The position numbers were made by a program, and so were the translations under genes. Below, piece by piece: positions 44,906 to 56,035 of a stretch of 64,000 bases of DNA (the stretch's first letter is position 1; every line of letters starts with the position of its first letter). The stretch comes from Emydura subglobosa (lineage: Eukaryota > Chordata > Testudines > Chelidae), in assembly GCA_007922225.1 (NCBI GenBank), contig ML679969.1, positions 20,664,932 through 20,728,931 of the forward strand, read 5' to 3'. The notes under the pieces were generated by a model. The model worked only from the letters and a program-made list of their open reading frames with translations, was not told the origin of the DNA and ran no database searches.

Positions 44906-45684
44906 TTCCCTGGGGAAGTGCAGGTTGGTGTTGCTGCATAATCATCAGTTCTGAGGATACGTCCCCTCAGGGCCTGCTTTATCACTGTTGCGTGGGTCCT
45001 ACAGTAACGGGATCTAAGGCACCCTCTATGTATTTGAGCTTTATTAAGACAGTTCGAGGCTCAGTGCAATGAAAAGTACGAAATTGCTTCACTTCTACAT
45101 AAAAGAGACACAAGGGGTCCTAACGAAGGCCGTGTTACTGCAAGGATCGGCCCGTATTTCTCCGCGCTACAGTGATAATTACCCTTCAGCGGGGCTCAGT
45201 CTCCAAAGGACAGAGAACTATCCAGCTGCGTGGCTATGTCTGTGACCACAGACACAATTCCTGAAATACAGACCGTGGGGAAGGACAGCTTATTGGCTAG
45301 GTCCTGACCCAGCTAGAATCTGAAGCAAAAGCCAGAATTTCAGCATGTGAATAGCCCCGTTGCAGTCAATGTGCTTAGTCCGGCACCGGGCGCATGCAAT
45401 GTGTATGGCACTTCCCCCCTGCTGGCTCCAACCCAGTGGCAGGGCCTTCTGCCTGGAGGGCCCGTGACTGGAATACACCCCCCTACCCTCCGCAGCAGGG
45501 GCTAGAAGTGGGATACTGGTGGCTCTGGTCTCTGCCAGCTGAGGGAAAGGCCCCTTCTCCATTGCTGTTTCTTGTTAATTGTGTGAGCAGGGCTGCTGGC
45601 TCCGGGACTAGGGACTTCACTTGCTCTGTTCTCCACACAGCCCCTTTCCCTGGGTCTTATGGCATTACTGGCACTATTTCTTTA
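44906..45684. other. Unassigned spacer
   Basis: No gene or recognised repeat; a 155-codon ORF (45394-45861) has no motif and runs into LINE sequence. Confidence 0.3.
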
Positions 45685-45740
45685 ACATGGTCTGTAAGTT
45701 CCTTGGGGCAGAGACGTCGCTGCGTCTGTGCAGCACAGGC
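45685..45740 (+). mobile_element. L2-like 3' tail fragment
   Basis: TGGTCTGTAAGTTCCTTGGGG, GCAGAGACGTC and GTCTGTGCAGCACAGG follow the L2-like tail order seen at 28.2 and 61.25 kb, shortened. Confidence 0.6.
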
Positions 45741-45889
45741 CTCCCGCCCAGAGCATTCCAGAGAACAATATTGCTCCTGTCAGCCTAGGGGCATTTGTGA
45801 AAACACTCAGGATGCAAGGGATGTGGGGCAGTGCCCCAGGCCCACAACCGGGTGCCACTAGCAATTCGCCAGGCCCAGTCTCGAGTCGG

Positions 45890-46437
45890 AGCAGAGAGGT
45901 GATTTTACCTCTGGATTTGGCACTGGTGCAACCGCTGCTGGAATTCTGCATCCAGGTCTGTAGTCCATGCTTAAGAAGGATGTTGGTAAATTGGAGAGGG
46001 TCAGAGAAGAGCCGTGAGAATGATAAAAGAATTAGAAAACCTGCCTTATACTGATAGACACAAGGAGCTCAATCTATTAACCTTAACAAAGAGAAAGTTA
46101 AGGGGGGACTTGATCACCTCCATGGGAACAAATAGTTAATAATGGGCTCTTCAATCAAGCAGAGAAAGGTCTAACACGATCCAATGGCTGGAAGTTGAAC
46201 CTAGACAAATTCAGACTGGAAATAACACGTAAATTAACAGTGAGGGTAATTAACCACTGGCAAGTGGGATGGTGGATTTTCCATCACTGACAATTTTTCA
46301 ATCAAGATGGGATGGTTTTCTCCAAGTTCTACTTTAGGAATTATTCACGGGCAGCTCTCTGGTCTGTGTTATGCAGGAGGTCAGACTAGATCGTCACAAT
46401 AGTCCCTTCGGGCCTTGGGAATCTATTAATCTATTAA
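45890..46437 (+). mobile_element. CR1 LINE, 5'-truncated 3' part
   Basis: Encodes REVILPLDLALVQPLLEFCIQ (about 45895), degenerate VNWRGSEKSRENDKRI, and then in other frames the HMEKT-like and RFRLDI-like segments. It ends with GGAGGTCAGACTAGATCGTCAC and the terminal ATCTATTAATCTATTA. It is the uninterrupted paralogue of the copy at 51.36-52.92 kb and supplies the empty-site sequence for the solo LTR there. Confidence 0.85.
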
Positions 46438-46700
46438 AATGCCCCAGGCCCACATTGTGAGTCCCATAATGCGATGTCCCAGACCTACACTGGGGTCCCA
46501 CGGTGCGATGCCCCAGACCACAGTGTAATGCCCCAGGCCCACATTGGGAGTCCCATAATGCGATGTCCCAGACCTACACTGGGGTCCCACAGTACGGGAC
46601 CCCAGGCCCACATTGGGGTTCCACACCTCGATGTCCCAGACCCACACTGGGGTCCCACAGTGAGATGTCCAGACTCACACTGGGATGCCATGCTGCATGT
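46438..46700. repeat. 34-38 bp minisatellite, about 7 copies
   Basis: Units combine GATGTCCCAGACCTACACTGG with GGTCCCACAGTG, alternating with GCCCCAGGCCCACATTGGGAG plus TCCCATAATGC. It starts directly at the CR1 tail. The Gly/Trp-rich minus ORF and the Pro/His-rich plus ORF across it are repeat artefacts. Confidence 0.88.
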
Positions 46701-47114
46701 CCTGCACCCATACTGCATCATGCACTGCGATGGCCTGTTCCTTCAATTGGGGTTATATTGTGCAATTTCTCCACCTCCCTCAGGGCTACAAGGTGCAATA
46801 TTCCCTTGCCACTCCAGTTTGCATCGTGCAGCTCCCTGACCCCACCCCAGGAAAGACATGCAGTGCCATGTGTCCCAGAGCAGGCCAGGTGAGCACAGTC
46901 CCATTACACACCGTGTCTGGCTGGTCCCTTCTGCAGCGCCAGAGCAATAACATAGTGCTTCTGGGCAATTCCTTTCCAAGGCGCTGCTGATATCCTGTGA
47001 ACGGAAGCAGCCCGTCCCGAGGTTAATCCCAGCCCCAGAGCCAAGCCTGGCTGCGGTGAGACGTGCAGCAGTGGGTGTGTGTGGTGGGGGGCTGGCTCAG
47101 ATGGCACACGGGTG
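46701..47114. other. Unassigned spacer
   Basis: GC-moderate; no gene or recognised repeat. Confidence 0.3.
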
Positions 47115-47285
47115 GTAATCTCAGCTGCTTGGCAGTGGCACCTTGATGAATGGGCTGTAGAATTTGGTGAGATAATTAAAGAACCGGACTCTCACAATGC
47201 ACTTGATAATAAATGAGGTGTCTCTTTTTCCTTTCTGTTTTGCGCAGTGAATTGTATTTCTAAAGATTAATGGCTTTACCATTCC
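47115..47285. promoter_or_regulatory. Candidate conserved non-coding element
   Basis: AT-rich and non-repetitive: GAGATAATTAAAGAACC, CACTTGATAATAAATGAGG, GTGAATTGTATTTC and AAAGATTAATGGC, with a TGATTGAC-free but TAAT-rich profile. GC-rich flanks on both sides. CTTTTTCCTTTCTGTTTTGCGCAG resembles a splice acceptor, but the following frame is short. Confidence 0.48.
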
Positions 47286-49099
47286 TATCTCAACGCTGCC
47301 CCTCTCACCAGGCACGGTGCCTCTTTCTGCATCTGGCCCCAGGGTTACCCCCAGGGGCTACGTCCCAGCCTCCCAGACACACAAGGAGAAAGCACTCGGC
47401 CTGCCTGCAGCCCTGGCACATCTTACACTGAACCAACCTCTGTCCTGCTCCAGTTGCCAGCATGCAGCAGATCATGGGACGCAACAGAGCGGGACAGAAA
47501 AGTTCTGCCGGGTCCCATTCAGCCATCCCTACAGGCACCACGTTCTCCAGGAATCTGCCCAGTCCAGCTGTGACCATCCCAAGTGCGGGGGCTCCCAGCA
47601 TTTCCCTTGGAGCCTCCCACCAGCAGGAAGCTGTGGCTGTGAGAATGGTACGAGACAGCCCCAACCATTGCTGGCCCCTGCTGCCATGCAGGGAAATACC
47701 TCAGTGCCTCCAAACCCCAAAGCAGCGGGGCCCCATGTGACGCCCACACCCCCGCCCTGGGGATGTCTTGTGGTTCCCCTGTACATCCTGCTGAGATGGG
47801 CTATGGCCCAGCCCTCCTGCACTTCGAGGCGGCTTGAAGCCCTCAGGGGAGGGCTGGGTTAGCCCAGTGCAGGAGGGGGAGAGTGCAGAGAACATCTCCA
47901 GGAAGCCAGCCTGGGGCCCAGATGTACACTCCTAGGCTCTGCAGGGGTTGGGGGAGAGACAACCCAGGGAACCTTCCCTGCTGGCTGCCTCAGTTACTGA
48001 GCTGTGCAGGGACCTGGAAGTCAGGAGCAGCTCTCTGCCTGATGCTGGGTTGTGCTGGTTTCACATCTGGGCAGGCTCTGTGCTGAGATCGTTGTGCCCG
48101 GGGCTGTGAGCGAAGGGTGGTGGGCGCTCCAGTTTCCTGCACTCACTGCCTGTCACTGTCACGGGAGGCAGCCAGCCCCGTGCTGCTAGCAGGTGTCACG
48201 TAGCTGGCCCACAGGGACCATGCCCAGGGGATGTGTGCAGTGGGCATGACCCCGTCTGAGTCCCCACAGGATTTTCTCCAGGCAGCCGGGATGCTCCTGA
48301 GACCGCGTCTCGCCGAGCAAGGTGCTGTGTCGCCAGGGTCCCTCCTCCTGGGAGTTGCTGCTGGGTCTGCACTTGACTGTGCCAGGCTGGACAGCTCCCC
48401 CCATGAAGGACGTGCTGGGCCAGGGAGAGGCCTCCCCAGGCAGAGCGGGTGTCCTGTGGCAGCAGGAGCCCCCCCACCCACATGGAGATTGGCCTGTCGG
48501 GGGGCAGGCCTATGGAGGAAGGTCGTCTAACACGCCCTTCGAATCTCTACCTGAACAGCTGAAGCTCCAGCACCTCGTGCCCAAAGAGACCAACGTCTCC
48601 TCTAGGGCAGTGTCCTGAACCAGCGCCCCCCCTTCCCAGGAACAGGACAGCCTCCGCCTGGACAATGCTTGCTCTGCTGCTACACAGGGAACACGTGGGG
48701 CAGCGCACGAGGAGGCGGAGGTGAACGGCCTGTCTGCCTCCAGCCCAGCTGCACTAAGGCTGCTCCAGCCTGTCTGCTCCCTGGTGCGCAACGTGCAGCA
48801 CGCCCAGCAGCCAGCACCATGCCCGGCCCTGGCCGCGCCTTCCCCTCGCTCAGATCCTGGCTGGCTGAGAAGTGCTGGCAAGGGGCTTCCTTGGCAAGGT
48901 GCTGGTCCTGCCAGTGACGTGAGCTGGCCTCCAGGGCAGGGCCAGCACGGATGGTGGGACCCGCTCCCTCGCAGGTGTCCGCGGAGCTAGCAGGAGGCAG
49001 CCCCAGCCCTGCTTGCTCTGCAGAGAGCTGGGGTGTGAACTCTGAATGCCGCACAAGCATCCAGCGCGGCTCCAGGGCCCTGGGACCGAGCCAAGCAGG
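47286..49099. other. 1.8 kb unassigned GC-rich DNA
   Basis: Overlapping ORFs on both strands (up to 181 codons) without motifs; CpG content is moderate. No gene is supported. Confidence 0.35.
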
Positions 49100-49305
49100 C
49101 GAAGCAGCTCTGAAATGCGCTTATATGTTATATAGACATTGAAATCAGGGACCTATGCAAATCAGCAGGTCATTAATCACCCACTCGTTTAATTGGTTTT
49201 CCTGCCAAATTGGTTACAGACAAATAATTAAAGCTAAACAGTGGGTTTGGATGCATTTCGCTGGAAAGCAGAGTCAGCAGCTGTAAAATAAATCCTGAAC
49301 TCGTC
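49100..49305. promoter_or_regulatory. Candidate conserved non-coding element
   Basis: Contains CCTATGCAAATCAGC (octamer ATGCAAAT), GTCATTAATCACCC, CGTTTAATTGGTTTTCC, AAATAATTAAAGC and GTAAAATAAATCC. A clear AT-rich island with no repeat-like organisation; likely one regulatory unit with the element at 49.65 kb. Confidence 0.5.
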
Positions 49306-49644
49306 ACCTGTCCCAGCCACGCCACAGAGGAGGCAAGGAGTGGGGCTGGGGGTGTGGTGTAGGAGAGGGGCCAGGACACCAAGGGGGGGTATGAAGAAGG
49401 GGTGGGGGAAAGAGAGTGGGCGGGGGAACACCAGGAAGGGAGAGGGGGAGCTGGAGGCAGTGGGGTTGGGGCCTGGAGAAGGAGTTGGCTGCTCGGCTGG
49501 TGAAGCCCAGCCAGCAGCAGAAGAGCCCAGCGCCGCGCTTCATACGCCATGGGACAGTCGCCAGCTCCAGGGTACGGCAAGGCATCACTTGGGCCCGCGG
49601 AGCCGTTTCTCATGGCGCGGCGCTGGGCTCCTGCTCGCGTGGGT
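49306..49644. other. Purine-rich spacer
   Basis: G-rich tracts (AAGGGGGGGTATG; GGGAAAGAGAGTGGG) and then GC-rich DNA; no gene. Confidence 0.35.
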
Positions 49645-49800
49645 TTTTCAGTGTGCTTGGCTGTTAATCATGCATAATAATCACATTTGCAGAACACAAA
49701 TGTCACTTGGCTGAGTGCTTTTATTTACTGCCCTGTAAACACACCCTGGGGACGCTGGGCCTATAAAACATTGACAAGGACCTTGCTTCCAAGGCCATCC
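49645..49800. promoter_or_regulatory. Candidate conserved non-coding element
   Basis: TGTTAATCATGCATAATAATC, CACAAATGTCACTTGG, TTTTATTTACTGCCC and TGTAAACACACC (forkhead-like TGTAAACA) in a compact AT-rich block; no tandem repeat or transposon ends. Confidence 0.48.
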
Positions 49801-50539
49801 TCACCCAGCGCTGTTCAATATATAATGAACCCACGCCACAGCGCCTGCTGACCACGCGCTCGAAGCCTGGCTCAGGACACCTGCATGGAGGCCCCAGTTG
49901 CTCAGCCAGAGCCAACAACCCCTCACTACTAGAAGGTGGGGCTCTGGGGCCAGCAGTGCTGGGATGGGGACAGAAGGGCCCTGCGCCCATGTCGAGGGCA
50001 GACTGATCTCTGCAGTGGCCTGAGGCCAGACACACTCTGCTGCATACGGGGAGCACTGGGGTGGTGAGGCAGCTGAGCCACTGAGCATGCCAGGCCCATT
50101 TCCTCGGGTCTCTGTGGCAAGCTCAATCCTAGACCCTGGCACAGTCCATGGTGCAACACGGGCAGTGGTTCAAATATGGGTGCAAGCTGGGAGCACCCTC
50201 AGGTGGGGACAGCCCCCCAGTACAGGGGGAGGGAGAGCCCACCTGACATCCTGTCTGACAGGCCCAGCCCCAGCCCACCCCTCTTCAGTGCAGTTCCGAC
50301 AGCTTCCACACCCAGCCCAGGGAGCCGGGGCCATTCAGCATCAAAGCAGCCCCTCCCCGCTGCACGATCAAAGCACGTGGGGTCCACAGCATCCAGGCTG
50401 CTCCTCAGCTCTGCCCTGGATTCTGCCCTCCCCACAACTCAGTGTCCTACTCAGGGGATGCTGGCTAGGGGAGCTAGGAACATGCAGACACCGCTGAAAA
50501 CAGCCACGGCCAGAAAAAGCCATGACCACACCCAGGAAT
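49801..50539. other. Unassigned spacer
   Basis: GC-rich; no recognised gene or repeat. Confidence 0.33.
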
Positions 50540-50890
50540 GACAACACCCGCCACAACAGTCCCCCTACACACACACCTATCACAACAGTCGCCCTACACA
50601 CATATACCCCACAACAGTCCCCCTACATATACACCACAACAGTCCACTTAAAGACACAGCCTACAACAGCGCGCACACACCTCACAGAAGTCCTATCCTC
50701 ACACACTACAAAAATCCTTCTACACACACCCACAGGCATACACCCACCACAACCTTCCCCCTGTATGCACACCACATCAGTCCCCCATACACACATCATT
50801 GTCTCTCCTACACACACGTGCCCGCACACACACACACCACAACAGTCCCCCCTGGCACGCACACACACATAAACACACACAGCACAGCCC
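50540..50890. repeat. CA-rich minisatellite, CACAACAGTCCCCCTACACA units
   Basis: Roughly ten to twelve units of 25-35 bases, each with ACAACAGTC, a C4-5 run and a variable (CA)n or (TA) tail. Becomes purer (CA)n toward 50830-50885. ORFs across it (Thr/His/Pro-rich) are artefacts. Confidence 0.85.
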
Positions 50891-51357
50891 TACATACTCC
50901 CCTCCCACACATGGTTCAGCACCTTCCTTTCTCTTCCGCTCCCTCCTCCAGCTGCCTCGGGCCAGGTCTGGTGGAAAGGTTCTGGTGCAGACACCAGTCC
51001 TGCAGCCCATCTGAAGTGACCCCTTGCTAGTGACCCCAGCACTTTGCTGATTCCTTGCCCTGGGCCCTGCAGCAGCTTCAGCATCTGGGAGCCAGTCCTG
51101 CCAGGGGCTGGGGCCAGAGTGTTCTCCAGGGCTGGGGCCAGTCTCATCCCCAACAGCCCAGGCACTGGGCCATCCACAGCTCCTAGGACATCTCACTACC
51201 ACCAACCATGTCCCGCTATCCAGCTCACATCACCCTCCCTTCATCTCACTCCTCTCCCCCTCATTACGCCCCCAGCTCTGCCCCAGCCAGCCCCTCCCCT
51301 GTTGCTGTTTAGACCTTCCCGGCACCTGCAGACACTTGCCAGCAGGTCTCCTCTCAC
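50891..51357. other. Unassigned spacer
   Basis: GC-rich; no gene recognised. Confidence 0.3.
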
Positions 51358-51620
51358 GCTTCGTTTTACCTCTGGATTTGGCACCAGTGCGATCACAGCT
51401 GGAATCCTGCGCCCAGTTCTGGTGTCCGCAGTTCAAGAGGGATGTTGCTGAACTGGAGAGAGGTCAGAGACAGGCACGACAATGACTGAAGGATTGGAAA
51501 ACTTGCCTTAGAGTGATAGGCTCCAGGAGTTCAATCTATTTATCTCACAAGGAGAAGGGTAAGGGGAGACTTGATCACAGACTGCAAGTGCCTACCTGGG
51601 GAACAAATCTTTAATAATGG
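51358..51620 (+). mobile_element. CR1 LINE, first half of LTR-interrupted copy
   Basis: GTTTTACCTCTGGATTTGGCACC, CTGGAATCCTGCGCCCAG, then TTGATCACAGACTGCAAGTGCC align with 45903-46135 of the paralogous CR1. The copy stops at 51620 (AATAATGG) and resumes at 52623 (ATAGGCTCTTCAG). Confidence 0.85.
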
Positions 51621-52622
51621 TGTCACTGGCTGTTGGGAATGGCTCACACCTGTGAGCACCTAACTCAGGGCAAACTGTCAAAAAACAGGGCAACAGCCCA
51701 ACTGGTGGTGTGTTCTATAATTAGATTTAACCAAGCCAGTGACCAATGTGAACTCCTGGATCACTCTACCAGTCTTACCATGGAGTCACAGACAGTCTCT
51801 TTAGACTCCCCAGTCTATCTTGCTACCCAGACAAACTGGACTTTGTGATAAAAGGTAACTCAAACCAAAAAATCACAGCACATCAGGTTACTCTCACTCT
51901 CAAGGGACCAGTCAGCCCAGATCAGCTGATACTTTAGTTCTTACACCAAAGACTACACTTGTAGCCAATTCTATAATAAACTAACTAAAGGTTTATTAGC
52001 TAAGAAAAGGAAATGAGAGTTAGTGAGAGGTTAAAGCAGGTAAAATATGTGCATAGATGAGTCACAGTTTGTCATTCCAAAAGGTGACAGTGATGTAATA
52101 CACTGCCAGTTTCCCAAAAGTCTTTTCAGGGCACGCAGATTGTGTCTGAGGATCTCCGCTTTGCATCTGGTACATGTCCCTGTAAGAGTCCAAACAGTCA
52201 AGAGATGAAGTATCTTTCTTTGAAACCATATTTATAGCTTCTTTGGACAGAAACACACTGACAGAGTTACTACCCACCTGGGCTTTTCCTTTGTTGATGA
52301 AGAGTGAGGATGCATTTTCAGTCTTTGACCTCAGGTCCTCACACACAATAACCACTTGCTTTGACATTAGCATTTTCCTGATAAAGCTCTTCATTTGCAT
52401 TTCATAAGGCTTCATTAGAAGGGCATATGCAATGCAAATGTTTGCTATTACATTATTGCAGGACACAAATAATTGAAAACAATGCAAGTAACGTCCCATT
52501 AGTTCTCATGAAGTTGAAACACCAAATACACCCACACATTTAACACTTGCTCTGCTCTATACTAACACAAGTGAATCGATCTGGCTCTGACCTGAGCTAG
52601 CTACTGGTCTGTCAGCATCACA
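51621..52622 (-). mobile_element. Solo LTR, 1002 bp, inside CR1
   Basis: Ends are TGTCACTGGC and GTCAGCATCACA, so TG...CA on either strand. The flanking tetramers are ATGG (51617-51620) and ATAG (52623-52626), a 4-bp duplication with one change. The paralogous CR1 at 46.13 kb reads AATAATGGGCTCTTCA without interruption. The family recurs at 6894-7841 and 2190-3958. The 145-codon minus-strand ORF within (52062-52499) has no retroviral domain. Confidence 0.85.
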
Positions 52623-52920
52623 ATAGGCTCTTCAGTCTAGCAGAGAAAGATCTAACATGATCCAATGGCTGGAGCAGAAGCTAGACAATTTCAGGCAGAA
52701 ATAAGGTCTACATTTCAACAGTGAGAGTAATTAACCATTAGAACAATTTCCATGGGTCGTGGTGGATTTTCCATCATTGGCAATTTTTCAATCAAGGAGG
52801 GAGTTTTTCTAAGAGATCTGCTCAAGGAATTATTTGGGGGCAGTTTTCTGGCCTGTGTTGTACAGGAGGTCAGACTAGATGATCACAACGGTCTCTTCTA
52901 GCCTTGGAATCCATGAATCG
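52623..52920 (+). mobile_element. CR1 LINE, second half of LTR-interrupted copy, with 3' end
   Basis: GGCTCTTCAGTCTAGCAGAG, GGAATTATTTGGGGGCAG, then CAGGAGGTCAGACTAGATG and ATCCATGAATC terminate the CR1 3' UTR, matching 46140-46437 in order. Confidence 0.85.
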
Positions 52921-53109
52921 CCAGCCCAGCTAGATACATTGAGTGCTTTTAAGCTTCCTCGTAACTCTCCAGCCCTGAAAAACTTTGCTCCTCTTCTCTG
53001 ATCCCACCCCATGGAGGGCCGGGCGGGGCAGAGCCTATAGCCCTGAATTGGACACTTCCACCTTTATATAAAGCTACCCATAATGCTGCAGTGCTAAGTC
53101 GTCTTTCAT

Positions 53110-53240
53110 TCATTATTATTATTATTACCAAAGAGCCGAGGAGCCCCAGTCACGGCCCAGGGCCCCATGGTGTCAGGTGCTGCACAAACACCCAACAAAA
53201 AGACAGTCCCTGCCCCAGAGTGCTCACAGTCCATGATGGA
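53110..53240 (-). mobile_element. L2-like LINE 3' tail
   Basis: On the minus strand it reads GGACTGTGAGCACTCTGGGG, CAGGGACTGTCTTTTTG, GTGCAGCACCTGACACC, GGGGCTCCTCGGC and ends in an ATT-repeat (ATTATTATTATTATT on the plus strand), the L2-like terminal microsatellite. Confidence 0.85.
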
Positions 53241-54149
53241 GAGACAGACAAAGGCAGACACAGGGACAGACAGCCTGAACTGCCCTACTTTTCTTTGCAT
53301 TGTGTCTGTGTGTGAAACACCTTCTGACTTCAGGCCCCCTCACAGCCAGGCACTCAGTGGAGCCAGCACACGTCAGCATTGGAGGCTCTGAGCCATTAGC
53401 ATCACTGGCACTTTCCACTCATGGGCTGCTCATTCCCTCGTCTAGTTACTGATGGTCATGCTACGTGAGACCCCGTCCAACACTTCCCATAGCACTCACT
53501 AGCCAGCCCCAGTCAGTACTTTCCTGTGCCTGGTACCCCGTTTTTACAGGCCAGCCACCAGCGTGCAGCCCTTGGGGCAGTGCTGATACTGAGCGAAGCC
53601 GAATGACTCAATCAATTGCTTTCCTAAATATCAGTCTATAGCACGTGGACAGCCTTTTGTCAGCCAGTAGACTTGGGCTGGAGGCAGGAACCCCTGGGGC
53701 CGGACTGGACAGTAAGCATGGCCTCTTCTGGCCTTCACATCTCTGAACAATGACATTTGTCATTTTATCTGGCCCCTCTCCCCCTCCAAACACTGACGTT
53801 CCCTGCCACAATCAGCTCCCTTCCTAGCATTGTGATCCTGCTTCTCTTTGCTCCTGGTCCATTAAACGCTTCCTCGTCCTCTTTGTTCCTTTATTTTACT
53901 AATGCAGAGTGAGACTTGCCCGAGAGCTGGCGCCCATTCGGCTTCCCTGTTTGCAGATTGGTACATGGTTTCCCTGGGTCTCTGGCACCTACCCAGGGTG
54001 TCTCAGAGACGATTGCTGGCTTCATGAGGGTCTGGCATCCAGGCCATCCAGACCCACTGTCCCAAGTATTTCCCTGACTTCGCCTTGCCCTTCATTGCTT
54101 CCTCGTTGTCTAAACCGCTTTCCCTTGTTTTTCTTGTTAAAGACAGATT
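53241..54149. other. Unassigned spacer
   Basis: No gene; 53900-54149 may contain decayed LINE sequence on the minus strand (EEAMKGKAKSGKY), but it is not assignable with confidence. Confidence 0.3.
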
Positions 54150-54365
54150 TAAATAGCTAGTTCCGTAACTCAGCCATTTGAGGATCATCATTAATTTAAT
54201 ATTCCTCCTCATTTATTAATGGGCCTACTTTGTCTCGACTCTCTAGTATTTCCTTTTCCCTTGACATATTTGTAAAAGCTGTTCCTATTCCCCTTAGCCC
54301 CATGGCAAGCACTAACTTCTGCTTTTTTGCTGCCTTTATCTTTTCGCTGCAACCTTAAATGACTT
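54150..54365 (-). mobile_element. CR1 fragment, endonuclease-RT linker region
   Basis: Minus strand encodes AEVSACHGAKGNRNSFYKYV followed by KGKGNTRES. This is the conserved CR1 linker (NRKSFYKYV followed by KRKTRENV) that also appears at 16.9-17.09 kb. It is truncated on both sides. Confidence 0.75.
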
Positions 54366-55921
54366 GGGCTTTTCCTGGTGACTTGCCTTGATCTCCCACC
54401 ACTCACTGATCTCTGCACAGTTCCTGGTCCAGCTGCATTGTCCATTTCTTGTTTCAGGAGGGCTACAAGGGGAGGAGCCCCTCTGCACCCCCCTCCTGGG
54501 TATTCAAGTGCAGCTCCCATCCCTTGGCTCGTTAGGAGGCCCACAGAACTGGGGCTTTTCTCCTGTGTCCCTTGGAAGGTAAGCAGGGGCGAGCTCTGCT
54601 AAAGCAAACTTCCTCAGGCCTGCAAGAAAGGAGCTCTGCCCACTGCACCTCCTGGGGAATGTTACCTACACTAAACACGGGAGGCCTGGCGTCAGAGAGG
54701 GCTTTGTGCACTCCTTTCCTGTACAAATTCCTCAGACCTGGTGATGCAGAAAACACGATGATCCCAGCACACCACGTTCTCCTTTGCACCAGCTGGTTTT
54801 CCATTTTCAGAAAGCTTTGTCAGGGTCCTGCTGAGCCTGCTCCCGTGTGTCATGCAGGCTAGTGCAACATAAACAGCCAGAAGCTCACCAGTAAAGCACA
54901 GCAGTGGCACAAAATGTGAGAGGTCTGGAAGTGGAGTTGGTTCCATCACTATTCTGGTGTCCTTTCACACCATTCCTTAGGGTAACGACAATACAGACAC
55001 GAGGAAGCTCTTGCTAGTTTTCCATGCACCTGGAGTTTTGCATCACTGTTTTTCCATCAGGTCACGCCTTGTCCGCTCCTTGGGGAGTTCCCTCTGGGTT
55101 TGGAAAGCACCTAGCACATTTCAGGTGCTGTTATGGTCTGCGCTGACAGCAGTCACAGCCAGCTGCACAGCCAGCTTTAATGGGGCTTGGGGGTTCAATG
55201 GGGCGGCCCCCATTGTGTCCAGGTCAGACATCTGTCAAGTGCGAGTGGGAATGGCTCCACCCCTCATGCCTCTGTCTCTCGCTGTCACCTCCAGTCTTCC
55301 CTGATGCTGCATTCTTCCATCCATCTTTCTTGTGCTCCACTTCATCTAAGCGAGGTCCCAGCTGACACTACTTTTCCCCCAGCATTGCCTGCTTTCTCTG
55401 AGCGTCAGCTGGCCTCTCAACCCCTCTTCTTCTCCTGCACTTTCTCTGCAGCCCTTTCTACATTGGGCTTCTCCCCAACATTTCCCACTGTTGCTACCAG
55501 CAAGGCAGCTCCCTGGTGCTGGCGAGGGCAGAGTGTGGGTGTAGACAGAGCCTCCGCCCCATGCTTTAACCCCAATAGCTAGACCTGATCCAGGCTGGGC
55601 TAAAAAAAGCTCCCCACACCAGTGCTAGCCATGGTGGGAAATGTTGGAGGGGAAATACTAATGTAGACACCACCGGGGGCTTGGCTTAGCAGATGGAAAA
55701 TGATCCTCGAAGCCTTTGGTAGCCATTTTTGATCGGGTTGCTACAGGGGGAATGTGAGATGTTACTTTGACAGGGACAGCGGCTCAGAGGAAGGGGCATG
55801 GAGCACTAGACACTTGACTCTGCCACAGACTGTGTGTGACTGGAGTGCCTCACTCTGCCGCACCAGACATCAGTTCACCCTCCATAAACACGGGGGAAAT
55901 GCTCCCTTGAGCTTGCTTGTT
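54366..55921. other. 1.55 kb unassigned DNA
   Basis: No recognised repeat end or exon. ORFs up to 131 codons (55187-55582), Ser/Pro/Leu-rich, without domains. Confidence 0.33.
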
Positions 55922-56035
55922 TAGACTGTAAGCTCTTTGCAGCAGGCAATCTCTCTTCCTGTGTGCATGTACAGCACTTAGCACAGCCTCAGTCAGAGTT
56001 GCCAGGCCATGATGTAATAATGATCAGTTATCATT
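55922..56035 (+). mobile_element. L2-like LINE 3' tail
   Basis: TTTAGACTGTAAGCTCTTTGC, GCAATCTCTCTTCC, GTACAGCACTTAGCACAG, then AATAATGATCAGTTATC follow the L2-like tail order. Confidence 0.75.

Noticed and set aside
52062..52499. 145-codon ORF as a viral-type gene in the LTR
   Set aside because: It lies wholly inside the solo LTR and has no Gag, Pol or Env features.
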